Part shown: piece after piece, positions 8,473 through 17,628 of the stretch | How the letters are laid out: each line of letters begins with the position of its first letter | How positions within the stretch are numbered: the stretch's first letter is position 1 | Source: Niastella caeni | Lineage (GTDB): Bacteria; Bacteroidota; Bacteroidia; Chitinophagales; Chitinophagaceae | NCBI RefSeq assembly: GCF_004834005.1 | Contig: NZ_STFF01000006.1 | Coordinates: 248,001 to 312,000 of the forward strand | Direction: 5' to 3' | DNA: 64,000 bases | Program-made: the position numbers and the translations under genes | The notes under the pieces: model-generated | Told to the model about the DNA's origin: nothing | Databases searched by the model: none | Seen by the model: only the letters and a program-made list of their open reading frames with translations

Positions 8473-10614
8473 CTATCTTTTAATCACTTTTTGTGTAATA
8501 ACCTTATCTCCCAAAATTACCTGTACAACATATACGCCGCTGCTGAACAGGCTTAGGTCAAAAGTATAGGAACTGCTGCCGGCGCCATTCACTTGTTTTG
8601 AAGCCACCAATTTTCCATTGCTGCTGAAAATATTGATTCCTTTTACAAGTGGAGGGTTCGGATAGAATTGTACTGCTATTTTGCCCGTTGTTGGGTTGGG
8701 CGTTATCATGAATCCTTTTGTCTTAAGGTTGGCGTTTACCGTTAAGCTGTATACATTAATATCGTCGAGATAAATATTGTTCTCGTTTTCGTTGGTATTG
8801 GCAAAGGCCAGTAAAACAGGTCCGCCATTAATATACGGCGTAAGGTTAACCGAATCTTTGCGCCATTCGCCCGATGTAGGGTCAAAAAATTCAGTGGTTG
8901 CCGTGCTGCGTGTGATCAGCGAACTACCCCATTTCTTATACAGGCTGGTATAAGTGGCGCCACAATCTTTACTGATCAGCACCTCCAGGGTATCGAATGC
9001 AGTACCGGTACCGGTGGGATTGCTTGCTACCGCGGCCGCTACCTGGAAGGTCATGAATGCTGAATCGGCGCTGGTAATATTCATTACCGGCAGGCGAATG
9101 TAATCTTTCTGTCCAGTGGTCTGGTAATCGAAGTTACGCATAACAACAGCCGCACTTCCGGTTTTAGCAGCCCCGAGGGTCCTTTCCCAGGTTATATTGA
9201 GATCGGGATTAACAACATCCCAGCCAACCGGCGGGAAAGTGGCATTTTCAAAACTTTGCGCTATAGGCGGTGCAATTGGCAAATAATATTGGAATATTAA
9301 TGTAATGGCATCATTGGCAGTATTCTCATCTGTGCTGCCATTGGGCGATGACACCAGGATGTTCAACACATGCGTGCCTTCGGCAGGAACGGTAAGGGCG
9401 TTCAACGTAACCGCGGTTTCCGCTAAAGAAGCCAGCGATCCCGTCCATTGAGTAGTAGAAGTAACAGCACCGTTGTCAATACTTGCTGTAATAGTGACTG
9501 CCGTCAATGTTTGAGCGCCTCTATTCCGTAACGTAATAACCGGTGTGAAGGAAGGGTTGCAAATACGCTGTAATGGCGTATTAATGCTTTTTGCCGCTGC
9601 ATCGAGGTTGAAAGCAAGCACAGGATCAGCGCCATTAGACGTCATCAACGAAGCGCGGTACAGGCTCAAAGAAGTTTCCATGCGCTCCTGCTGATCAAGC
9701 GTGTACATCACCATACAGGCATCATCGGTATAATCCATGAAATTCTGGTACATGATGCCGGGTGCGGTGGCGGTACAGGCATCGGTTCTTACCGCACCAC
9801 TGGGACAACCGGAGGTAAACGTACCCTGGTTGGGCGTATCATCTATAAAGTCGGTGCCCGAACAACCATTTTCATCGCCCCAGATGTGATACAGGTAAAA
9901 GAAATGGCCGGTTTCGTGCACCAGGGTGCGGCCTTTATTATAAGGCGCGGATCCGCCGGGTAAACTGGTGTATTTGATCACTACTCCATCTTCTGCATCC
10001 GGGCCGCTTCCGGGAAAGGTGGCATAGCCCAGGTAACCATTCGACAGGTCGGTGATCCATACATTAAAGAACCGTTTATTGTCCCAGGCGTCAGCGCCGC
10101 CTAAAGAAGCGTATTTAACGCTGTTATCGTTTATATTGAATGAAGCATGGGTAGTGGTGGTGCGCTCAATGCCGGTGGCAGGCTCGTTGTTGGGCGTTCG
10201 CTGCGCCATTCTAAACTGGATATTCGTTTTGGCAAACAATGGTTTAAAGGCTGCAGGAATAAGGGTTGAATCCGCGTTCAGGCCGGCAAAGTCTTTATTC
10301 ATCTGTTCTACCTGGTTCTGGATCTGCGCGTCGGTGACCACCGATGGATTGGTCAATACAATATGAAAAACAATTGGAATATAAATAGTGGTTGCCTCCG
10401 TACGAAGCTGTTGTAATTGGGCTTTTCTTTGATTAATAGCCTGCCGCATATTTTGCGTTTGCGCTTCAAAACGCGCCTGCAGGGCAGGATTTTTTTTAAA
10501 GGTATTCTTTAACACCTCCATAGACCCGCATCTATCTTGCGCCCTGACTACGACTACACTTCCTAACATACACACAAAACAGGCTACCAGGGTTTGAAAA
10601 TTTTTTCTCATCAT
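8473..10614 (-). CDS. T9SS-secreted M43 (cytophagalysin/pappalysin type) zinc metalloprotease
   Basis: 713 residues. A signal peptide (residues 1-25, ending VVVRAQ) is followed by a propeptide region. The catalytic domain carries HETGHFFYLYH with His233, Glu234, His237 and His243, then WGDENGC and a Met-turn region NFMDYTDD; this is the M43 arrangement. Residues ~340-440 resemble a CARDB-type beta domain, and residues ~450-620 a jelly-roll module. The last ~80 residues (ITPNPTTGKIAVQFYP to TQKVIKR) form a type A T9SS sorting domain, so the protein is probably exported through the type IX system and secreted or surface-anchored. It is convergent with the upstream ModF-like gene and appears monocistronic. 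Confidence 0.9.
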   Translation of the reverse strand: MMRKNFQTLVACFVCMLGSVVVVRAQDRCGSMEVLKNTFKKNPALQARFEAQTQNMRQAINQRKAQLQQLRTEATTIYIPIVFHIVLTNPSVVTDAQIQNQVEQMNKDFAGLNADSTLIPAAFKPLFAKTNIQFRMAQRTPNNEPATGIERTTTTHASFNINDNSVKYASLGGADAWDNKRFFNVWITDLSNGYLGYATFPGSGPDAEDGVVIKYTSLPGGSAPYNKGRTLVHETGHFFYLYHIWGDENGCSGTDFIDDTPNQGTFTSGCPSGAVRTDACTATAPGIMYQNFMDYTDDACMVMYTLDQQERMETSLSLYRASLMTSNGADPVLAFNLDAAAKSINTPLQRICNPSFTPVITLRNRGAQTLTAVTITASIDNGAVTSTTQWTGSLASLAETAVTLNALTVPAEGTHVLNILVSSPNGSTDENTANDAITLIFQYYLPIAPPIAQSFENATFPPVGWDVVNPDLNITWERTLGAAKTGSAAVVMRNFDYQTTGQKDYIRLPVMNITSADSAFMTFQVAAAVASNPTGTGTAFDTLEVLISKDCGATYTSLYKKWGSSLITRSTATTEFFDPTSGEWRKDSVNLTPYINGGPVLLAFANTNENENNIYLDDINVYSLTVNANLKTKGFMITPNPTTGKIAVQFYPNPPLVKGINIFSSNGKLVASKQVNGAGSSSYTFDLSLFSSGVYVVQVILGDKVITQKVIKR

Positions 10615-11021
10615 AAAGTTGGTTTCGTACCGCTTACGCGATATTACCTACGTAATATCCTTAAAAAATGTTGGTTTTCCTTTTGAAAAATAGATATACA
10701 CCCCAGTTTTATCGGTAAATGCCTAAATACCCCCTACTATTAACTATTAAACGGCAGATCAGGTAAAAGATTATCATCATTTGCAGTAGCTGTTGAATAA
10801 ATTCTACACGGTTGTAAATTTTTTTTTATGCCACCGCCAGTACAAAAAATGTTAAAATATTTTCTTATACCTGGGTGTTTGTTCTGGCATAGTCCTTGTC
10901 AATCCATACTCGATTACTGTGATAAAATTTTTCATCACGAACCTTATTATAGGCCTGAAGATTTGAAGCGTATAGAAAAGTGTAAGCAACCATTTTTGTT
11001 AAACCTATAATTTGTTGAGTT
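10615..11021. other. Intergenic region between divergent protease and small exported protein genes
   Basis: The 407 bases are AT-rich with several T-runs and hold the two divergent promoters, not individually placed. A rightward 60-codon frame (10828-11010) lacks coding character and is not called. Confidence 0.4.
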
Positions 11022-11339
11022 ATGAAGAATGCCAAGATGAGCATGGCAGCATTAGCTTTCGCTGCCGCCGGATTATTTGCTTTTAATGCTGTTAGAACGG
11101 GTTCCATTAAAGGAACAGTGAATCCGGCTGATGCTGCAGTTAGAGCGTGGGCCTTATCGTCTACAGACACATTAAAAGCCGAAATTAATAAAGGAACATT
11201 TGAAATTACCGATGCCAAGGCTGGCACTTATCGCGTAATTATTGAAGCCAAACCACCTTATAAGAACGCTGCCAAAGACGGTGTTACTATAACTGATGGT
11301 CAGGCAACTGATATCGGCGAAATTAAACTGGAGCAATAG
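11022..11339 (+). CDS. Small exported carboxypeptidase-regulatory-like domain protein
   Basis: 105 residues. Residues 1-22 form a signal peptide (MKNAKMSMAALAFAAAGLFA). The mature part is one compact beta-sandwich of CarboxypepD_reg type: GSIKGTVNPADAAVRAWAL, then GTFEITDAKAGTYRVIIEA and TDIGEIKLEQ. Such domains occur at the N-terminus of SusC proteins; here the domain stands alone. Probably periplasmic or secreted, function unknown. A very strong terminator follows 35 bases after the stop, so it is a single-gene unit. Confidence 0.8.
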   Translation: MKNAKMSMAALAFAAAGLFAFNAVRTGSIKGTVNPADAAVRAWALSSTDTLKAEINKGTFEITDAKAGTYRVIIEAKPPYKNAAKDGVTITDGQATDIGEIKLEQ

Positions 11340-11374
11340 TTTCAGGGATTTAGTTGTAGATATTAGCATTTAGA

Positions 11375-11410
11375 GGCGTGGCACGGTTTGGAACCGTGCC
11401 ACGCCTTTTT
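11375..11410 (+). terminator. Strong Rho-independent terminator
   Basis: A perfect 14-bp stem (GGCGTGGCACGGTT / AACCGTGCCACGCC) with a three-base loop and five Ts. Its right arm shares the 13-mer AACCGTGCCACGC with a hairpin element at 53196-53243, so it may itself be a copy of a dispersed palindrome. Confidence 0.9.
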
Positions 11411-11411
11411 G

Positions 11412-13718
11412 CTACTGCTGCCTAAAAAAGCTATCGGGAATACGAACCGGCTCACCGCTTCCCTTGCTGTATTTGAGTTGTAATGTAAAACCGCCACCGC
11501 CTTCAATAAAATGCAATTGAAAAGGATGCAGTCCTTTTTTCAGCGCCACCTGCCCCGATTTCTCCAATGGCGCATGTTGGCCATCGTTATTAACCACTTC
11601 CTTATTACCGATCATTAATCGTCCACCATCATCGCACAAGAGGTAAAAACTGTAAATACCGGTTTCGGGAAAATCAATATAACCGCTGTATTGCAAGCCA
11701 AAAGAAGGCGCCGAAACAAAAGCAGGCACCGTGATATTGGGGGCAATGAACTGGCTATCGGGCTGAAGGGTTTTCATTCCACCTGTGTTCAGAAAATATT
11801 TTTTAAAGTATTTGCATTGCAAACCTGCTTTGGTATTGGCAACCGTTACCGGTTCCTGGTAAGTTTCTTTTTTATAATTGAGCGTATAGATCTCTCCCCG
11901 CAAACCTTTGGCGGTAAAAGCAGCCAGTTTAATAGTGACCGGTTGTTTGATCACCAGCGGTTTACTCAATGCCGGCGAAGTGGCAACCGGAATGCTTCCA
12001 TTCGTAGTATAGCGCAGGACCAGGTTGGGCAACGGCTTTTTAATATCCAGGATGGCCTGGCTTACAAATACATTGTGCTCAGCAAAACCCGACAGATCGG
12101 GTAAGCGGTAATGAACACGCAGCGCTTCCAACCGGTTATAATGCGCCGGCAGGCGTTGTTGGAATGAAGAAAAATCAAGGTGAGCGCTCCACACCCTCTC
12201 TGCCAACGCAAGAAGACGCGGAAAGTATAGATAATCGGCGCGGTTTTCAGAAGGCACCTGTTCCGACCATAAATTGGCCTGTGCACCGATGATGAATTTC
12301 GCCTCTTCAGCGGTCAGCTTTTCCGGCACCACTTTAAAATGGTAGATGTTGGAAAGCGAATGCGCATCGGGCAGGTTATCGAAATACAACGGGTTACCCG
12401 GACTCATGATGACCCTGTTCCCATTACGCGCAGCCGTTACCGGCGCTTCGGGTACCCAGGAACGCCAGTACATGACATTGGCCGTGGGGCTGATACCGCC
12501 TTCGAGGATCTCATCCCAACCGATCAGCTTTCTGCCCTTTGATTGGAAGAACTTTTCCATCCGTTTCACAAAATAGCTTTGTAATTCTGCGGTGTTCTTC
12601 AGGCCTTCTTTCGCCATCAGTTCCTTGCAAAGCGGGCTTTGCGCCCAGCTTTTGCGATCAACTTCATCGGCCCCCAGGTGAATGTATTCAGAAGGAAAGA
12701 TATCCATGATCTCGGTAAACACGTTCTGTGCAAATTCAAAGGAGCTTTCCTTACAGGGACATATAGGGGTAGAAAACAATTCACCCCAATGACTGCCACC
12801 TTCGCAGGAGAGATCGGGGAAAGCATGAATGGCCGCCATCATATGACCAGGCATATCTACTTCGGGTATAATATCAATATACCGCGCAGCCGCGTACTGA
12901 ACCAGGTCTTTCAATTGCTGCTGCGTATAAAAGCCGCCATACAGGGTTTTTCCATTGCGCTTAACAATACGTTTAGGATCGATGGCCATATCGGGATCGT
13001 CCTTCTGTTTACGCATACAGGCGGAATCATTTTTATCGAAGGTGCGCCAGGCCCCTTTTTCAGTAAGCGCCGGGTATTTTTTGATCTCTACCCGCCAGCC
13101 CTGATCATCGGTGAGGTGAAGATGCAGTTTGTTGAGCTTGTACAGGGCCATGCCATCGATGAGCTTTTTGAGGTAAGCAATGCTGAAAAAATGACGGGCT
13201 ACATCGAGGTGTACGCCCCGCCAACCATAAGCGGGTTCATCAGTTATAGTTAAACCAGGCAAGCGCAAACTTTGTATTTCGGTTGACTTATTTTCGATTG
13301 CGATTGGTAACAGTTGCCGAAGTGTTTGTACGGCGCGGAACATACCGGCCGGTTTGCCGGCTTTCAGTAGCACTTTCTGCCCAGTGATAGCAATTTGATA
13401 TCCCTCGGTCGATGTGATAGCAGCATCTTTCTGCAGCTCGATCACTTTAGTTGATGGACGCGGTAACGATTTACCAGATGGAATAAGGCGAGATAATTCC
13501 GCCAACGCGTTTTCAAAACCGTCTTTGATGTCAAAAACGATTCCTGTACCAGGTGTAATTACAAATTCACCTTTCCCCATTGTTACAGAAGCTGGGTACG
13601 GGATCAGGGAGGGTTGGGTTGAAGCTTGCGCCCATGCATTTATCATTACCAGCGTTATTGCGCTTGTCAATATCAACCGGGAAAGAGGTTTCATTCTATT
13701 GATTGCTTTCATCCGCAT
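11412..13718 (-). CDS. GH20 beta-N-acetylhexosaminidase with chitobiase-type and PA14 C-terminal domains
   Basis: 768 residues. It removes terminal N-acetylglucosamine or N-acetylgalactosamine from chitin- or glycan-derived oligosaccharides. The signal peptide lies at about residues 9-31; the methionines at residues 1, 3 and 9 are alternative starts, and Met9 gives the most typical signal. The GH20b domain is at ~35-160. The catalytic barrel starts at YGWRGVHLDVARHF and contains the pair Asp351-Glu352 in YIHLGADEVDR. A chitobiase C-terminal beta domain lies near 555-625 (VLRYTTNGSIP). A PA14 module at ~640-765 (LQCKYFKKYF to YSGYIDFPETGIYSFYL) probably binds carbohydrate. Exported, periplasmic or surface. 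It lies back to back with the terminator of the preceding small gene. Confidence 0.95.
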   Translation of the reverse strand: MRMKAINRMKPLSRLILTSAITLVMINAWAQASTQPSLIPYPASVTMGKGEFVITPGTGIVFDIKDGFENALAELSRLIPSGKSLPRPSTKVIELQKDAAITSTEGYQIAITGQKVLLKAGKPAGMFRAVQTLRQLLPIAIENKSTEIQSLRLPGLTITDEPAYGWRGVHLDVARHFFSIAYLKKLIDGMALYKLNKLHLHLTDDQGWRVEIKKYPALTEKGAWRTFDKNDSACMRKQKDDPDMAIDPKRIVKRNGKTLYGGFYTQQQLKDLVQYAAARYIDIIPEVDMPGHMMAAIHAFPDLSCEGGSHWGELFSTPICPCKESSFEFAQNVFTEIMDIFPSEYIHLGADEVDRKSWAQSPLCKELMAKEGLKNTAELQSYFVKRMEKFFQSKGRKLIGWDEILEGGISPTANVMYWRSWVPEAPVTAARNGNRVIMSPGNPLYFDNLPDAHSLSNIYHFKVVPEKLTAEEAKFIIGAQANLWSEQVPSENRADYLYFPRLLALAERVWSAHLDFSSFQQRLPAHYNRLEALRVHYRLPDLSGFAEHNVFVSQAILDIKKPLPNLVLRYTTNGSIPVATSPALSKPLVIKQPVTIKLAAFTAKGLRGEIYTLNYKKETYQEPVTVANTKAGLQCKYFKKYFLNTGGMKTLQPDSQFIAPNITVPAFVSAPSFGLQYSGYIDFPETGIYSFYLLCDDGGRLMIGNKEVVNNDGQHAPLEKSGQVALKKGLHPFQLHFIEGGGGFTLQLKYSKGSGEPVRIPDSFFRQQ

Positions 13719-14508
13719 ATGTTTAAACGTTCACTAAAAGTGTAGAAAAGGAGACGTTTTGTAACCACGAGGGGTTAATGCGGCGAAGGTAATAATGAAA
13801 TGAATTGCTGAAGTAAATGGCGGGGAGCGCCTGGTTGTTTTAGGAGGTGCACCACTTTACAGTTGGCGAACGTGCCCTGTGGATATTCAGAGCATGCAGA
13901 ATCACTATCCACCAGGATTCCTTAAACGGTTTAAAAAAAGGATAATATATATTGAATAGAAGATTGGACAAAAGGTCCCGGCCACGCCCAAAATCAGTTC
14001 GCCACACATGCAGAGCATTGCAATTGTATAATAAGCCATGACCTCTCCAAAAAGAAACCTTTGCCATACACGATTGATTTTGCAGGCAGACAAATAAAAT
14101 TCCGTTTAGCATTTCATGGCATCGTGCACATGACATGCTATTTCTAATTCACACAATAAAATGACACACAGAGTACGAAGCAGTACCTGTTTGAAAAGAA
14201 GCAGACTTGCTTAACAATGTTAATGAGGAGATTGGAGAAATTCGTGCACCCTTTCTTAAAATGGTCCCTTTGTGACACTAATACGGACGAAGAATGGGTT
14301 GCCAGATAGAATATAAAGGGGATTAAAGTGGGGGCGAATTATCTGAATGCTATTTGCTGGATGTGGTATTGATGGGATACAAATCAGACCCTAAGGTATA
14401 AACATTATCTTTAAAATATTGTGGTATTAATAAATTAATGCAGGTATTTTTTGTTTTTTGATAGATGTCAAATGGATAGAAAGAGCGCCATGGCGAGGCG
14501 GTCTTCTT
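13719..14508. other. Long intergenic region without recognisable genes
   Basis: 790 bases. Two overlapping leftward frames (13840-14136 and 13905-14093) lack homology I recognise and have no clear start context. No RNA fold, repeat array or mobile-element end is apparent. It probably includes the GH20 promoter and the 3' flank of the leftward gene run that ends at 14509. Confidence 0.5.
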
Positions 14509-14997
14509 TTAATTCAATTTATCGCTCTTCTTGAGCTCAATGGCTCTATTAATGTAATCCATCAATTCTTCTTTTGCTTTTTGGTATCTTCTGCTCTTGA
14601 AGCCAGGATCAGGTTTGGGAAACAGATAAAATTCTGCTATCTGTTCTGCATCCATTTTTCCGGTAAAGTGAAGATGAATAATTTGCTTAATAAAATCGCT
14701 CATCTTTGTATCATAAGCTTGCGCTCTCTTCATAGCCTCCCTATCATTATTTATTAATTTTTTTCTTTCCAATCTTGATAGATTTGTTGTCAAATAGGTA
14801 GTATCTACAGGAACTTTAGTTAGCATTTCAGGGTCTACCCTTCCTGAGCCAATACAATAAGCACAGCGACCCGTCCTCCATTTCAATTCCTGATTTAGTC
14901 TTTTAATATCTTCTTTATCTACACTCCCTTTACCTAAGCATCTTGGACAAGTTATTTGTGATTTTGATTTTCTAAATAGCCGGATTAGGAAATTCAT
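14509..14997 (-). CDS. Unidentified protein with two CxxCxGxG motifs
   Basis: 162 residues. Near the N-terminus are CPRCLGKG (Cys17, Cys20) and CAYCIGSG (Cys45, Cys48). These are two copies of the zinc-binding CxxCxGxG signature of the DnaJ cysteine-rich region, but no J domain is present. The rest is charged and helical (LSRLERKKLINNDREAMKRA; YQKAKEELMDYINRAIELKK). Probably a small cytoplasmic zinc protein. It is the last gene of the leftward run that starts at 18009, 21 bases after the preceding membrane-protein gene. Function unknown. Confidence 0.7.
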   Translation of the reverse strand: MNFLIRLFRKSKSQITCPRCLGKGSVDKEDIKRLNQELKWRTGRCAYCIGSGRVDPEMLTKVPVDTTYLTTNLSRLERKKLINNDREAMKRAQAYDTKMSDFIKQIIHLHFTGKMDAEQIAEFYLFPKPDPGFKSRRYQKAKEELMDYINRAIELKKSDKLN

Positions 14998-15018
14998 AGT
15001 GTGATAATTTTTACGCGG

Positions 15019-15333
15019 TTAAATATAAATATATCGATTGGCTATTATTGTAAGTACGACTAAAATCATTACCAGTAAGTACTTGTCGAAGAAATAAAGT
15101 ATAAGTCCAACAACACTTGCAATTACTGAAACAAGCGCCTTAAATACCAATTGCTGGTTTATATCCCATATAGCGCTTCTAGGTATTACAGGACTTACCA
15201 ACTGATAGCTGGTTTGAAAGCAAGTGGCCAATTGTATAGCTATGTAAATCAATAAAATAATCAGCAATACTTTTGCGACTTTTTTTAAATTTTCCTTATT
15301 CTTAACTGCTAGTGTTAAATGTTGTGTTTCCAT
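15019..15333 (-). CDS. Small membrane protein, three predicted helices
   Basis: 104 residues. Hydrophobic segments lie at about residues 20-38, 63-82 and 84-103, with a Lys-rich N-terminus probably inside the cell. I recognise no family. It starts 10 bases after the decayed gene at 15344-15733 and stops 21 bases before the CxxCxGxG gene, so it is probably co-transcribed with both. Confidence 0.6.
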   Translation of the reverse strand: METQHLTLAVKNKENLKKVAKVLLIILLIYIAIQLATCFQTSYQLVSPVIPRSAIWDINQQLVFKALVSVIASVVGLILYFFDKYLLVMILVVLTIIANRYIYI

Positions 15334-15343
15334 TTATTTATTA

Positions 15344-15733
15344 TCAAAGGGCTCCCAAAAGCCCTTCTATTTTAAAGTCCTCCTCCTGAAAAGCTTTTAT
15401 ACATATTTCCAAATCATTAAATTCTCTTGTCAATTCTTCAAACGTTGAAGCAATGCTCACTGCTTTTAAGTTCAGACCTCCAATTTTCAAAAAGGAATTT
15501 ATCAATAAGCTTATACATATTGGGCTTTCTTACCTTTTGATTGACAGCCGTTATCTTATGCAAAAGTTTATTCAGTTCCTTTTGTCTTTGCTTACCCAGC
15601 TTTTCCCCATGACTTACAGTCCAGGCTTTTACGCAAGCTCCTTTCTCCATTACATTTTTAACTTCCTGAATTACATCATCAGAGATATGTCCAATTTCCC
15701 AAATTGCCTATGCATAGGCTGACCTTTTATCAT
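15344..15733 (-). pseudogene. Small gene broken by two compensating frameshifts
   Basis: The ATG at 15733 overlaps the TGA of the upstream membrane-protein gene (ATGA), a typical coupled start, but that frame soon stops. Coding character continues in the next frame from about 15705 to 15470 (AIWEIGHISDDVIQEVKN, ACVKAWTVSHGEKLG, then KPNMYKLIDKFL). It then returns to the first frame (LKAVSIASTFEELTREFNDL to GLLGAL) with a stop at 15344. The total of 390 bases is a multiple of three. The restored product would be about 129 residues, cytoplasmic, of no family I know. Two real indels or two sequence errors both fit. A short 70-residue product from the ATG at 15650 is possible but less likely. Confidence 0.6.
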
Positions 15734-16125
15734 AAAAAATAAGTTAACATAAATATCGTAGTAAGATAAGTCCAAAATATTGAAAACAAAATGTGCACTG
15801 TAGTTTCAAATGATTTTCCCCGCCAAACTTTTGTAGAATATCCGAAGAATTGGACCAATAAACGTGCAGCCCAAAATATGCCAATGCCTAAAGAAACCCG
15901 CTTTCCCAAAGGTGTATTTAAAAGCTCGTTTGAAGACGAGAGACATAAAAGCCCCATCAGTAATACTCCAAACGCAATAAAAAACGAATGAACATACATG
16001 ATCTGCCGGTTCATAATACTCAATGTACTTAACTCCTGCTTCCAATTAAAATACCTTGGAAAAGAAACATGAAGCAAGCCTAGTGCTATCAATAAACTTC
16101 CGATGATCTTGAGATGAATTTCCAT
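15730..16125 (-). CDS. Four-helix membrane protein of unknown function
   Basis: 131 residues with about four hydrophobic segments (near residues 5-21, 43-63, 78-95, 110-130) and few charged residues. Its TGA overlaps the ATG of the next gene. It starts 18 bases after the methyltransferase gene, in the run DoxX-like, DUF2071, methyltransferase, membrane protein. No catalytic motif is seen. Confidence 0.75.
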   Translation of the reverse strand: MEIHLKIIGSLLIALGLLHVSFPRYFNWKQELSTLSIMNRQIMYVHSFFIAFGVLLMGLLCLSSSNELLNTPLGKRVSLGIGIFWAARLLVQFFGYSTKVWRGKSFETTVHILFSIFWTYLTTIFMLTYFL

Positions 16126-16143
16126 TTTACTATTATATATTGG

Positions 16144-16896
16144 TTAAGGGCTACAATTAAAAACAGACATAAATGGTGTGAATTTCGTTTCCCGGAAAGA
16201 AGAAAAACCCGCCCGCTCAAATGCATTTTTCCAGGTAGCCCGGGAGAAAAAATGAGTGAAGCCTACTGAGAAAGCCAGGAAATTAGGGAAGTCTCTCAGG
16301 TGTTCCACCATAATCACTTTACCACCAGTTTTGCATATTCGATGACATTCCTTTAAAAACAATATTTTTTCCTCCTGGGACCTTATTTCATGCACCGCCG
16401 ACAAAAGAAAAACAATATCAATTGTTTTATCTTTTACGGGAATTGAATTCGATGCTATTTGTTTCGTATTGGGATATATCAAACTTACTTTGCGCGCCCT
16501 TTTTATTGCCGGTTCCGTATGCTGTTTAGCATTATAAAAGTCAAATACCTGTAGGTCCGATGCGGGAAACCTGTTTTTTATAATAAAACTGGTTTCATCG
16601 AACCCGGCGTTTATATTAACGATCTGTTCAACCCGTTCATTATCTCTGATCTGCTTTTGTAACCACTGGAATGTATAATAACCAGAAAAATCATATACCC
16701 AGGTCGATACTATCAATGGTATTATTAAACCATACAGAAAAGCGATTACTATGAGCCAAAAAATGAGAGAGGGCCATTCAAATAGTAAATAACCTTCTAT
16801 TAATACCGTTAAGATTCCCAAGCCGATCACATAAAAGTGACGGTTGAAACTCAAAATATTCAAAACGCCCTGAAATTTTCTTCTGGCTACTTCCAT
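16144..16896 (-). CDS. Membrane-anchored class I SAM-dependent methyltransferase-like protein
   Basis: 250 residues. Two hydrophobic segments at about 20-38 and 43-64 anchor the N-terminus; the rest has a Rossmann methyltransferase layout. Motif I is degenerate: the usual DxGxGxG reads VNINAGFDETSF at about 93-104. Later parts are normal: DIVFLLSAVHEI, LKECHRICKTGGKVIMVEH, and a C-terminal FERAGFSSFRETKF hairpin. It overlaps the DUF2071 gene by 10 bases. The membrane anchor suggests a lipid or membrane-associated substrate; the degenerate glycine loop leaves activity uncertain. Confidence 0.75.
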   Translation of the reverse strand: MEVARRKFQGVLNILSFNRHFYVIGLGILTVLIEGYLLFEWPSLIFWLIVIAFLYGLIIPLIVSTWVYDFSGYYTFQWLQKQIRDNERVEQIVNINAGFDETSFIIKNRFPASDLQVFDFYNAKQHTEPAIKRARKVSLIYPNTKQIASNSIPVKDKTIDIVFLLSAVHEIRSQEEKILFLKECHRICKTGGKVIMVEHLRDFPNFLAFSVGFTHFFSRATWKNAFERAGFSSFRETKFTPFMSVFNCSP

Positions 16897-17627
16897 TGCT
16901 CAATTTTACCTTTTCTCCAGTAATAAGGAATATTGTGGATGACAAAGGCATTTGCCAGTGTAACATCTTTTAGTTTCAAACTTTGTATGAAAGAAAAATG
17001 GCAATCAATTACTTTCACCGGCATCGGCTTCCAGTCTTCTCTAACTCCTTCAATTATCAACACTTCCCTGGTGGTTGCATTATATGTAAACGTAAAAGGC
17101 AAGGGACCGGCAAATCGTCGCGCTTCTTTCCAATCCATAAATGGTGAACCGGCAGGCAATGCAACATGTTCGCTTTCTGAAGTTTCAATATGGATCTTAA
17201 ATCCAGATCTATTAGAATAAATCTCCTTTATGTCATGCTCATTTTTTTGATGAATGTCTGTTGTTGTATAATTATAATGAGTAAACATGTTTCCAAAAAA
17301 CTCCATTTTCTTTTTGTCGGTTTCTGATTTGAGAATATACAATCCTTTCAATCGTTTGCCTGCCTTATTTGTGTATCGCACAAAAACGCGGTAACCGATC
17401 AAAAAAAAATTATTGCCAAACATTTCCGGAAAGCCCCTTGGCCGCAATGCTTTTGTTTGCACCATGGCCACTGCAATGAAAGCCCATTTATCGTGGAGGG
17501 TATCCAACTCAAGGCATTCCGGGATGAGCGGTTGAATTTGTTCCTTAGGAATAGCGTACGTGAATACAAGGGAGCTTTCGAAAAATGCTTCAACAGCAAA
17601 CGGATGATTTTTTAAGAATGAGAACAT
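16887..17627 (-). CDS. DUF2071 (YqjF-like) protein
   Basis: 246 residues. Typical features are the opening FFESSLVFTYAIPKEQIQPLIP, the central RVFVRYTNKAGKRLKGLYIL and a basic aromatic C-terminus. Probably soluble; the function of the family is unknown. Its ATG follows the stop of the DoxX-like gene by one base, and its end overlaps the methyltransferase start by 10 bases, so the three are almost certainly translated from one message. Confidence 0.8.
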   Translation of the reverse strand: MFSFLKNHPFAVEAFFESSLVFTYAIPKEQIQPLIPECLELDTLHDKWAFIAVAMVQTKALRPRGFPEMFGNNFFLIGYRVFVRYTNKAGKRLKGLYILKSETDKKKMEFFGNMFTHYNYTTTDIHQKNEHDIKEIYSNRSGFKIHIETSESEHVALPAGSPFMDWKEARRFAGPLPFTFTYNATTREVLIIEGVREDWKPMPVKVIDCHFSFIQSLKLKDVTLANAFVIHNIPYYWRKGKIEQWK

Positions 17628-17628
17628 A

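Noticed and set aside
10828..11010. 60-codon rightward frame before the small exported protein
   Set aside because: Lies in promoter space, lacks coding character and ends only 12 bases before a clear gene start.
13840..14136. Overlapping 98- and 62-codon leftward frames
   Set aside because: Two frames compete in the same place, both cysteine-rich and unlike any protein I know; no neighbouring gene supports them.
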